This document shows positions 41,359-48,573 of a stretch of 64,000 bases of DNA, in pieces (position 1 is the stretch's first letter; the number at the start of each line of letters is the position of its first letter). The position numbers were made by a program, and so were the translations under genes. The stretch is taken from NCBI GenBank assembly GCA_900539695.1, contig UQDG01000005.1, positions 1 to 64,000 of the forward strand, read 5' to 3'. The notes below the pieces were generated by a model that was not told where the DNA came from, made no database searches, and was given only the letters and a program-made list of their open reading frames with translations. The DNA is from an uncultured Oscillospiraceae bacterium. Its GTDB lineage: Bacteria > Bacillota > Clostridia > Oscillospirales > Ruminococcaceae.

Positions 41359-42165
41359 ATGAGATACAAGCTGTTGCTTTTAGATATTGACGGCACGCTG
41401 CGCCCCGGCAGCTGCGAGCAGATCCCCAAGGAGAACGCCGCCGCCGTGCGCGCCGTGCAGAAAGCGGGCGTCAAAATCGCCATCGCCACCGGCCGCGGCC
41501 GCACCGGCGTGGGCAAGGGCCTGCTGCGGGACCTCAAGCCCGATTACTGGGTCTGTGCGGGCGGCGCCCAGCTGGTGGACGCCAAAGGCAATGACCTGGC
41601 CCTCCACCGCCTGACTGCTGAAGAAATGTACGCTCTCGTGGACTTTTTCGAGGATTACGAGCTGCCCCTGCGGTTCACCTTCCACGACGCCAACTACGCC
41701 TACATCGATTTCGCCGAGTTCGACCGCCGGGAAAAGGCCAAGAACCTGTACAACAACATCGTGGACGGCGAGGACCAGGATCACCATCTGGTGGAGATGC
41801 CTTTCGGCTGCTTCGGCTTCCTGCCCCGGGAACAAGCCGCGCAGTTCCAGGAAAAGTACGGCTATCTCGGCCTGCAGTTTCTCTACTCCTACCCCGGCAG
41901 CGATGGCTGCGATATTATGCAAAAGGGCGTCAATAAAGGCGCCGGCCTGTGCGAGCTGGCCGGGCTGGCAGGTCTGACGCCGGAGGAGTGCGTGGCCATC
42001 GGAGACGGCGACAACGATACCGCCATGCTGGCTGCCGCAGGCATGGGCATCGCCATGGCCAACGGCAGCGCCAACGCCAAAGCCGCCGCCGACCGCACCG
42101 GCCCCGACGCCGAACCCCACGGCGTGGCTGACCTCTGCCGGGAACTTTGGCCGGAGGCATTCTAA
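41359..42165 (+). CDS. Cof-type HAD superfamily phosphatase
   Basis: A 268-residue haloacid dehalogenase-like hydrolase. Motif I 'DIDGTL' holds the nucleophile D9 and acid/base D11; motif II is 'IAIATGRG', motif III includes 'NKGAGL' and motif IV 'AIGDGDNDTAML'. A C2 cap lies between about 85 and 190. Cof-type enzymes hydrolyse sugar phosphates or flavin/PLP phosphates; the substrate is not predictable. AGGAGG precedes ATG 41359. The glycosylase gene begins one base after its stop, so the two are coupled. Confidence 0.88.
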   Translation: MRYKLLLLDIDGTLRPGSCEQIPKENAAAVRAVQKAGVKIAIATGRGRTGVGKGLLRDLKPDYWVCAGGAQLVDAKGNDLALHRLTAEEMYALVDFFEDYELPLRFTFHDANYAYIDFAEFDRREKAKNLYNNIVDGEDQDHHLVEMPFGCFGFLPREQAAQFQEKYGYLGLQFLYSYPGSDGCDIMQKGVNKGAGLCELAGLAGLTPEECVAIGDGDNDTAMLAAAGMGIAMANGSANAKAAADRTGPDAEPHGVADLCRELWPEAF

Positions 42166-42166
42166 C

Positions 42167-42721
42167 ATGGCCGAGAGCAAAGCTGCCTACACCCATGTGG
42201 GCCCCGGCCTGCCGCCGCTGTATGGGGCGCGGGCCAAAGCGCTGATTTTGGGAAGCTTTCCCAGCCCCAAAAGCCGGGAGCAGGGCTTTTTCTACGGCCA
42301 CCCGCAAAACCGCTTTTGGCCGCTGATGGCCAGCCTGACCGGCGAGCCGGTGCCCGATTGGCAGGACATCGAGGCGAAAAAGGCTGTCATCCTGAAGCAC
42401 GGCCTGGCGGTGTGGGATACCATCGGTGCCTGCGACATCCGCGGCGCGTCCGATGCCTCCATCCGCAATGTGGAACCGAACGACGTCGCCGCCCTCATCC
42501 GCAAACTGGGGGTGCAGGCGGTGTTCTGCAACGGCGCGGCTTCGGGGCGTGTCTATGCAAAATATGCCCAGGCAAGCACGGGTATGCCCGCCGTGGTGCT
42601 GCCCAGCACCAGCCCCGCCAACGCGGCGTGGTCGATGGACCGTCTGCGCACCGCCTGGGGCCGGGAACTGCTGCCTTTTTTGCAGGAAAACGGTTGCGAA
42701 CGTACCGATTTTGTTCTATAA
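42167..42721 (+). CDS. DNA-deoxyinosine glycosylase (UDG superfamily)
   Basis: The 184-residue protein fits the hypoxanthine-DNA glycosylase branch of the uracil-DNA glycosylase fold. 'ILGSFPSPKSREQGFFYGHP' followed by 'QNRFWP' is the N-terminal active-site motif and 'LPSTSPANAAW' the C-terminal one. It removes deaminated adenine (hypoxanthine), and perhaps uracil, from DNA. GGAGG lies within the end of the preceding gene. The promoter of the next operon overlaps its last codons and stop. Confidence 0.85.
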   Translation: MAESKAAYTHVGPGLPPLYGARAKALILGSFPSPKSREQGFFYGHPQNRFWPLMASLTGEPVPDWQDIEAKKAVILKHGLAVWDTIGACDIRGASDASIRNVEPNDVAALIRKLGVQAVFCNGAASGRVYAKYAQASTGMPAVVLPSTSPANAAWSMDRLRTAWGRELLPFLQENGCERTDFVL

Positions 42722-42722
42722 T
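42694..42722 (+). promoter_or_regulatory. Promoter for the XpaC-TelA-LemA-TPM operon
   Basis: TTGCGA (42694-42699), 17-base spacer and TATAAT (42717-42722). The -10 box overlaps the stop codon of the glycosylase gene. Confidence 0.75.
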
Positions 42723-42775
42723 AAGGACATATCGCTACAATTTTAACGTAAGCAGCGCAAAGGAGAACTTTGCAG

Positions 42776-43402
42776 ATGAATAAATGGGAAGAAAAACGCA
42801 CCCGCCCGGTGCTGCCGATCTATCTGGCGGCGCTGGTGTGGCCGGTGGGCGCACTGCTGCTGCCGGCTTACCGTCTGTCCAACCTGCTCATCATCGCAGG
42901 GCTTAGTCTGGCGGCCTACGGGCTGGGCACCAAATTCTGCCCCACCCGCGTCATCCGTAAGCAGGTGCCCTACGCCACGGGCAGTGAAGATGTGGACACC
43001 ATGCTTTCGGGTATCTCGGCCAACCTGGATAAGCTCCATGCCTTGAACGACGCCATCCCCGACCCCGAACTTTCCGCCGCCATGACGCGGATGGAAAAGG
43101 CCGGGCGCAGCATTGCCGCTGCGGTGGAGCAGACCCCCGATAAGGCCCGCAGCATCGACCGTTTTGCCCGCTACTATCTGCCCGAGGTCATCAAGCTGAT
43201 GACGACCTACGCCAACATGGAAAAGAACGGCGTCAAAGGCGGGAACGCCGACCAGATCTTGACCGAGCTGCGCCGCAACGCCGCCACCACGGCCAAAGCC
43301 TTTGAAAACCAGCTGGACGCCCTGTACAGTGCCGAGGCGATGGACATCTCCACCGATATTGAGGTGCTGGACGGCATCCTGAAGAGCCAGAACCTGACCT
43401 GA
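42776..43402 (+). CDS. XpaC-like membrane protein (5-bromo-4-chloroindolyl phosphate hydrolysis family)
   Basis: The 208-residue protein starts with two membrane segments (about 12-50), then a helical cytoplasmic domain. 'RFARYYLPEVIKLMTTYANM' and 'AFENQLDALYSAEAMDISTD' are the XpaC family signatures. The family name comes from an indirect phenotype; a real phosphatase activity is doubtful. It is regularly coupled to TelA, as here, which begins 56 bases later. AAAGGAG precedes the ATG. A longer paralogue is encoded at 48574-49917. Confidence 0.85.
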   Translation: MNKWEEKRTRPVLPIYLAALVWPVGALLLPAYRLSNLLIIAGLSLAAYGLGTKFCPTRVIRKQVPYATGSEDVDTMLSGISANLDKLHALNDAIPDPELSAAMTRMEKAGRSIAAAVEQTPDKARSIDRFARYYLPEVIKLMTTYANMEKNGVKGGNADQILTELRRNAATTAKAFENQLDALYSAEAMDISTDIEVLDGILKSQNLT

Positions 43403-43458
43403 GCCGCAACCTGATTGGATCATATTCATATATTTTGAAATGGAAAGGAAGATTTCCC

Positions 43459-44619
43459 ATGGCTGAACTGAACAATGAACTGGACCTGACCGCCCCCGCT
43501 GCCCCCACCCTGACACTGGACCCTATCGCGGACGAAGCCGCCGAGGCTGCCAAGCTGGAAACCCCCAAGGCCGAGCCTGTCAAGGTCGAGGATACCCCGC
43601 TTAGCCCCGAAGAGCAGAAGATGGTCAATGACTTTGCCGAGAAGATCGACATCACCAACTCCCAGATGGTGCTGCAGTACGGCGCCGCCAGCCAGAAGAA
43701 GCTGAGCGACTTCTCCGAGACCGCCCTCTCCCGCGTCAAGACCAAGGACATGGGCGAGACCGGCGAACTCATCACCAGCCTGATCTCTGAGCTGCAGGGC
43801 TTTGACGCCACCGCCGAGCAGCCCAAGGGCTTTCTGGGTCTGTTCAAAAAGGCAGGCAATAACCTGGAACAGCTCAAGACCCGCTACGAAAGTGCTGACA
43901 AAAACGTGGAGCGCATCAAGGCCCAGCTGGAGGACCACCAGGTCACCCTGATGAAGGACATCACCATGCTGGACAAGATGTATGAGCTGAACCTTGTCTA
44001 CTTTAAAGAACTGACGATGTACATCCTGGCTGGCAAAAAGAAGCTGGAGCAGGTGCGCAATACCGACCTGAAGGCTGCGCAGGAAAAAGCCCAGCGCACC
44101 CAGCTGCCCGAGGATGCTCAGGCTGCCCGCGACCTGGCCGACCTGTGTGACCGCTTTGAGAAGAAGCTGTACGACCTGGAGCTGACCCGCAACGTCTCCA
44201 TCCAGATGGGCCCGCAGATCCGCCTGATCCAGAGCAATGACACGATGATGGCCGAGAAGATCCAGACCACCATCGTCAACACCATCCCCTTGTGGAAAAA
44301 CCAGATGGTCCTGGCCCTGGGCATCGCCCACAGCCAGCAGGCCATGCAGGCCGAGCGCGCCGTCACCGACGCCACCAACGAGCTGCTGCGCAAGAACGCC
44401 GCTACCCTCAAGCAGGGCACCATCGATATTGCCAAGGAGTCCGAGCGCGGCATCGTGGACATCGAGACCCTGCGGCAGACCAACAAGCAGCTCATCGAGA
44501 CGCTGGACGAGCTGAACAAGATCCGCGCCGAGGGCAAGGTCAAGCGCGCCAACGCCGAGCAGGAGCTGGGCCGCATTGAAGGCGAGCTCCGCAGCAAACT
44601 GCTGGAGATCAACGCGTAA
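43459..44619 (+). CDS. telA: TelA family toxic-anion resistance protein
   Basis: A 386-residue soluble, mostly helical protein. The TelA/KlaA signatures are 'LLGLFKKAGN'-like 'GFLGLFKKAGNNLEQLKTRY' near residues 128-147, 'DITMLDKMYELNLVYFKELT' and 'MGPQIRLIQSNDTMMAEKIQ', and the C-terminal 'VDIETLRQTNKQLIETLDEL'. Members are linked to tellurite, antimicrobial peptide or envelope stress tolerance, with unknown mechanism. GGAAGGA precedes the ATG 43459. It lies between the XpaC-like and LemA-like genes in one transcript. Confidence 0.9.
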   Translation: MAELNNELDLTAPAAPTLTLDPIADEAAEAAKLETPKAEPVKVEDTPLSPEEQKMVNDFAEKIDITNSQMVLQYGAASQKKLSDFSETALSRVKTKDMGETGELITSLISELQGFDATAEQPKGFLGLFKKAGNNLEQLKTRYESADKNVERIKAQLEDHQVTLMKDITMLDKMYELNLVYFKELTMYILAGKKKLEQVRNTDLKAAQEKAQRTQLPEDAQAARDLADLCDRFEKKLYDLELTRNVSIQMGPQIRLIQSNDTMMAEKIQTTIVNTIPLWKNQMVLALGIAHSQQAMQAERAVTDATNELLRKNAATLKQGTIDIAKESERGIVDIETLRQTNKQLIETLDELNKIRAEGKVKRANAEQELGRIEGELRSKLLEINA

Positions 44620-44692
44620 AAGGGTCCCACTCGAAAGGCCCCCTCTCAAGGGGAGCCCCTAACGAACGGCATTTTATAACAAGGATAAAACT

Positions 44693-45334
44693 ATGCAACT
44701 GGAACAACAGGAGAGCTTCGAAATCAAAGGCCCCCAGCTGGAGGTCTTTGGCGAGGCGGAGACCAGGCTGCCCGCCGCGGCCAAAAAGCGCCCCGCCGCC
44801 CTGGCCGTGCTGGCCGTGGCGATCGTGGCGTCGGTGCTGGGCATCGGCGGCGCACAGTTAAAAGGCCAGTGGCGCGAGACCAGCGAGATCTACACCAGTC
44901 AGATCGATGACTACGGCAACGGCATCCAGCAGGATTTTTCGAATCAGGCCGATGCCGCCGCCAGCCTCATCCGCATTGCATCTGCCGTAGTGGGTACCGA
45001 CGATGCGGACCTGCAGGCCGCCCAGACTGCGCTGGATAACTGGAACGAAGCCGCCGACCGCAAAGATGCCAACGAGCAGTACACGCTGAACCGGCAGCTG
45101 TACACCGCCGTCGACACCCTGTACACGGCCGCCGCCGACGAAGCGGACAGCAAGGCCAAAGGGCAGCTGACTGATTTGTATGACAGCTTTGCTTCCAGCC
45201 AGATGATCCTGGACCGAGAGACCGCTGCCTATAATCAAGAAGCCGACAGCTACCTGAAGCTGGCCTCCGGCTTCCCCGGCGGGGTGCAGGCTGCGCTGTG
45301 GGGCGTAAAGGACATTCCGACCTTTGAACCGTGA
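44693..45334 (+). CDS. LemA-like membrane protein
   Basis: The 213-residue protein has one membrane segment at about 35-55 followed by a helical outer domain with 'RKDANEQYTLNRQLYTAVDT' and 'EADSYLKLASGFPGGVQAAL'. The last phrase corresponds to the LemA 'YN..V..YN..i...P' region, though the match is loose. LemA proteins often stand beside TPM/YgcG proteins, as here. A GC-rich hairpin (44637-44657) lies between telA and this gene, and AAGGA precedes the ATG. Function unknown. Confidence 0.72.
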   Translation: MQLEQQESFEIKGPQLEVFGEAETRLPAAAKKRPAALAVLAVAIVASVLGIGGAQLKGQWRETSEIYTSQIDDYGNGIQQDFSNQADAAASLIRIASAVVGTDDADLQAAQTALDNWNEAADRKDANEQYTLNRQLYTAVDTLYTAAADEADSKAKGQLTDLYDSFASSQMILDRETAAYNQEADSYLKLASGFPGGVQAALWGVKDIPTFEP

Positions 45335-45353
45335 CACGATAAGGAAAATGAAA

Positions 45354-46343
45354 ATGAACGTATCTGCAAATAAACTGGCGCGCCGCCTGGCGGCAGTGCT
45401 GGTCAGCTTGTTTGCGGTGGTGGTCCTGGCGCTGCCGGCTGCGGCAGCACCCCAGGTGGATAAAACCACCCCCGTAAACGACTATGCCGGCATCCTTTCC
45501 CGGGATACCATTGCCTATGTTACGGAGATCTCGTCCGCCCTGCAAAGCACCTGCGGCGCAGAGATCGGCGTCTATACGACCGAGTACATCGGCAACTCCA
45601 CCATGGAAGGCTACGCCTACAGCGTGCTGAACGAATGGGGCCTGGGCTCCAGTGATAGGGACAACGGTGTGCTGCTCCTGCTGGCCCCCGGCGAGGATGA
45701 CTACTACATCACCCGCGGTACCGGCCTGGAATCGGCCCTGTCCATCAGCACCCTGGGCACGATCCTGGACGACAAGATGGAACCCAACTGGGTCAGCGGC
45801 GATTACGATGCCGGCGTGTGCGCTACCGTGGCCGCGATTGCGGATAAGCTGTGCGGCATCTATGGTGTGACCCTGGATACTTCGTCCGTAGCCAACAACA
45901 CATCTGGCAGAAACGGAGAAAGCAACATCATGGGCTTTATCATGGTTATCATTGCGGTCATCCTGATCATCTGGGTCATCTCCACGCTGACCCGACCGCC
46001 CCGTCCGCCCCGCGGCGGAGGGCCCCGTGGTGGCGTTGGCCGTGATATGTTCTGGTACAGCATGGGCCGTGCTTCCCGTCGGCCGCGGCGTCCGCCGCCC
46101 CCGCCGCCCCCGCCGCCGGGCGGCCCTGGTTTTGGCGGTGGTCCCCGCCCCGGCGGTGGGCCGCGACCCGGTGGTTATCGCACCGGCGGTTATCGCACCG
46201 GCGGTGGCATGGGCGGCTTTGGCGGCGCAGGCCGTTCGGGCGGCTCTCGTCCATCGCGCCCATCTGGCGGTTCCCGTCCATCCGGCGGCTATCACACCGG
46301 CGGCGGTTCCAGCCGTGGCGGCGGTGTAGGCCGTCACCATTAA
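45354..46343 (+). CDS. TPM domain (YgcG-like) protein with Gly/Pro/Arg-rich tail
   Basis: A 329-residue exported protein: signal peptide (about 1-31, ending 'PAAAA'), a TPM domain (about 40-170; 'VNDYAGILSRDTIAYVTEIS', 'NEWGLGSSDRDNGVLLLLAP'), a membrane segment near 190-212 and a tail of over 100 residues dominated by Gly, Arg, Pro and Ser, including nine prolines in a row. The tail is probably disordered and cytoplasmic and strongly basic. ATG 45354 is set nine bases from AAGGA; an earlier ATG overlaps lemA. TPM proteins act in membrane or photosystem quality control in other organisms; the role here is open. Confidence 0.82.
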   Translation: MNVSANKLARRLAAVLVSLFAVVVLALPAAAAPQVDKTTPVNDYAGILSRDTIAYVTEISSALQSTCGAEIGVYTTEYIGNSTMEGYAYSVLNEWGLGSSDRDNGVLLLLAPGEDDYYITRGTGLESALSISTLGTILDDKMEPNWVSGDYDAGVCATVAAIADKLCGIYGVTLDTSSVANNTSGRNGESNIMGFIMVIIAVILIIWVISTLTRPPRPPRGGGPRGGVGRDMFWYSMGRASRRPRRPPPPPPPPPGGPGFGGGPRPGGGPRPGGYRTGGYRTGGGMGGFGGAGRSGGSRPSRPSGGSRPSGGYHTGGGSSRGGGVGRHH

Positions 46344-46355
46344 GCAGTTTTACAG

Positions 46356-46383
46356 TGCCTCGGCTTCGCGCCGGGGCATTTTT
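46356..46383 (+). terminator. Terminator after the TPM gene
   Basis: Nine-pair stem (46356-46364 with 46370-46378, one G-T), loop TTCGC and a five-T tail (46379-46383). Confidence 0.8.
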
Positions 46384-46404
46384 AGAAAAGGAGGCAACAT
46401 CCCT

Positions 46405-47169
46405 ATGCCTAAATTTGCTGTTGTCACTGGTGCCAGCTCCGGCATCGGGGCCGAGTTCGCGCGTCAGCTTTCTGCCCGCGGTTATAACCTGATGCTGGTG
46501 GCCCGCCGGGCCGACCGTTTGCAGGCGCTTTCCAACAGCTTGACCACCGAGTGTGAAATTTTCACCGCCGACCTGGCCCGCAAAAGCGAGTGCCTGCGTC
46601 TGGCGGATGCTTTGGCCGACCGCCGCATCGATCTGTTCATCAACAACGCCGGTTTTGGTGATTGCGGGCCGTTTCTGCAGACCGATTTGGAAAAAGAACT
46701 GCAGATGATCGAGACCAACGTCCGGGCGCTGCACATCCTGACCAAGCGCATCGTCCAGCAGATGGAAGAGCAGGGGGGCGGTGCGCTGCTCAACGTCGGC
46801 TCCTGCGCGGGGTTGATGCCTGCCGGGCCGTACATGGCTGCCTACTACGCCACCAAGGCCTATGTTGTCAGCCTGACCAGCGCCGTGGCCGAGGAACTTC
46901 GGGAGATGCACAGCCCGGTCTATGTAGGCTGCCTCTGCCCCGGGCCGGTGAATACGGAGTTCAACGCCGTGGCCAACGTGCAGTTTGCCTTAAAGGGTAT
47001 CACGCCGGAATTCTGCGTGCGATGCGCACTGCACGGCATCCACCGCCGCAAGACCATCATCGTGCCCGGCCCGCTGGTGGCCGCTGGCATGACCCTGGGC
47101 CGCTATCTGCCGCGTTCCGCCTATATCAAGATCGCAGCCCATCAGCAGCAGAAAAAGTTGTATCGGTAA
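46405..47169 (+). CDS. Short-chain dehydrogenase/reductase
   Basis: A 254-residue classical SDR. The cofactor motif 'TGASSGIG' is at 8-15, 'NNAG' at 80-83, catalytic Ser S133 and the YxxxK pair Y147/K151 ('YYATKAY') are present. 'ARRADRLQAL' after the second strand favours NADPH. The C-terminal 'LPRSAYIKIAAHQQQKKLY' resembles the DltE/YqjQ-like subgroup acting on lipids or ketoacyl compounds, but the substrate cannot be set. AAAAGGAGG precedes the ATG. It is flanked by terminators on both sides and appears monocistronic. Confidence 0.85.
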   Translation: MPKFAVVTGASSGIGAEFARQLSARGYNLMLVARRADRLQALSNSLTTECEIFTADLARKSECLRLADALADRRIDLFINNAGFGDCGPFLQTDLEKELQMIETNVRALHILTKRIVQQMEEQGGGALLNVGSCAGLMPAGPYMAAYYATKAYVVSLTSAVAEELREMHSPVYVGCLCPGPVNTEFNAVANVQFALKGITPEFCVRCALHGIHRRKTIIVPGPLVAAGMTLGRYLPRSAYIKIAAHQQQKKLYR

Positions 47170-47170
47170 C

Positions 47171-47200
47171 AAAAAGGCTCTCCTCAAGGGGAGCCTTTTT
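47171..47200 (+). terminator. Intrinsic terminator after the SDR gene
   Basis: Arms 47171-47183 and 47188-47200, loop TCAA, with a five-T end. Confidence 0.85.
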
Positions 47201-47261
47201 GTTGCATCCCAAGGCCACACAAAAAACTTTCCTCTTCCTACTGTTTTTCTTACAGGGGTTG

Positions 47262-47270
47262 TGCTATAAT
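47262..47270 (+). promoter_or_regulatory. Extended -10 promoter for the SGNH hydrolase gene
   Basis: TGCTATAAT (47262-47270) is an extended -10 box; no good -35 is present at the usual spacing. Confidence 0.6.
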
Positions 47271-47311
47271 CAATAATGCATAGCTATCTGTAAACAAAGG
47301 AGGGCACGCCT

Positions 47312-48448
47312 ATGCCAGCGCCGCAGGAACCGCGCAGCCCGCGCCCCGAAACTGAATATACCTGGCAGGGGGATTGGGCACGCCCCACTCCGCCGCCTGA
47401 GCAGCCTCCCCGCCCGGCCCCGACCGACCGCCAGCGGAGGCAAGCTGCTCGCCGCCGCCGGGAAATGCGCCGTCGCCGCCGCCGTGCCGCCTTTTTGGGC
47501 ACGGCAGCGGGTATCCTGGTGCTGTCCGGCATCATCACGCTGATCCTGCCCAAAAGTGTGAAAGGCGAGACCGAACCCGAAGCCCCGGCAGTAACGGGCA
47601 CCACCCAGCTGGTGGCCCCGCTGCCCTACGCGGGCACCAACAGCAGCGATACCAGCGGCACCGTGCAGACTCTCAACTGGGGCACCGTCGGCCCGCAGCA
47701 GCAAAGCGTCGATACCGGCTACACCTACACCGCCACACCGCAAAAATCTGTGCAGTTGGGCGAGTTTGGCCGCGTGAGCACCAGCTGGTTTGCCGATGCC
47801 GCTTTCCTGGGTGACTCCCTCACCGCAGGCTTCTGCGCCAACGAGTACAACATCGATGTGGGCGGTGCGCTCATCTGCGGCTACCGCAGCATCAGCCCCA
47901 ACACCATCGTCAACCGCACCACTGTCACCAACCCTGACCGCGGCGAGGAAGTAGCCCTCGACGTGCTGGCCGCCAACCAGCCCGCCAAGCTCTACATCCT
48001 GCTGGGCACCAACGCCCTGGTGCAGACCGGCAACGAGGACAGCTTCATCAATTACTACGCCCGCATGCTGGACGAGCTGCGCGCTGCGCTGCCCAACACC
48101 ACCTTTTACGTGCAATCCATTCTGTGCGCCACGCAGGAGACCGTCGAGGACGACGCCCCCGGCCTTTCGCCGGACCACATCGGCCCCATCAACCAGCAGA
48201 TCAAGGCCCTGTGCGAGGAGCGCGGCTTGTACTACCTGGACCTGAACGCAGAGTTCAGCGACGAAAACGGCTACCTGCTCACCGATTACGCACAGCCGGA
48301 CGGCATCCATCTGACGGTTTCGGGCTACAACAAGTGGGTCAGCTACCTGTGTACCCACACGCCTTACAGCAAAAACAATCCCTATCAGCCCGGCAGCACC
48401 TACTACCTCAGCGAGGAGATGCAGAGCCAGCTGGCCGACCTGCCGTAA
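47312..48448 (+). CDS. Membrane-anchored SGNH/GDSL hydrolase
   Basis: The 378-residue protein has a Pro-rich then Arg-rich cytoplasmic N-terminus (about 1-58), one membrane segment (about 60-80), a Thr/Ser linker and an outer SGNH domain from about 150. Block I 'FLGDSLTAGF' gives the catalytic Ser, block III 'GTNAL' the Asn and block V 'DGIHLT' the Asp and His. Such enzymes often deacetylate surface glycans or peptidoglycan. It is a likely decoration enzyme for the adjacent export locus. AGGAGG precedes the ATG. A short mobile element begins two bases after its stop. Confidence 0.85.
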   Translation: MPAPQEPRSPRPETEYTWQGDWARPTPPPEQPPRPAPTDRQRRQAARRRREMRRRRRRAAFLGTAAGILVLSGIITLILPKSVKGETEPEAPAVTGTTQLVAPLPYAGTNSSDTSGTVQTLNWGTVGPQQQSVDTGYTYTATPQKSVQLGEFGRVSTSWFADAAFLGDSLTAGFCANEYNIDVGGALICGYRSISPNTIVNRTTVTNPDRGEEVALDVLAANQPAKLYILLGTNALVQTGNEDSFINYYARMLDELRAALPNTTFYVQSILCATQETVEDDAPGLSPDHIGPINQQIKALCEERGLYYLDLNAEFSDENGYLLTDYAQPDGIHLTVSGYNKWVSYLCTHTPYSKNNPYQPGSTYYLSEEMQSQLADLP

Positions 48449-48450
48449 AA

Positions 48451-48542
48451 GGTAATGCCGCACAATTCCAGCCTGACGGCCTAAGCACCGCTCCGGCGGC
48501 TGTGGCATGCCATATCGGCACTTAGAATTGTGCGGTATTGCC
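48451..48542. mobile_element. MITE-like element, short copy (92 bases)
   Basis: Terminal repeats 48451-48468 and 48525-48542 are inverse copies (16 of 18) and match those of the element at 41158-41329. The shared inner segment includes 'CTGACGG', 'AAGCACCGCTCCGGCGGCTG' and 'ATATCGGCACTTAGAAT'-like sequence; about 80 internal bases of the long copy are missing. TAAAA flanks both ends (48446-48450 and 48543-48547). The insertion falls at the stop codon of the SGNH gene. Confidence 0.75.
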
Positions 48543-48573
48543 TAAAAGGAAAGTATTGCAGAAGGAGCATCGT

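Noticed and set aside
44637-44657. Terminator between telA and lemA
   Set aside because: A GC-rich hairpin is present but there is no T-run, and the downstream genes lack another promoter, so the operon probably continues.
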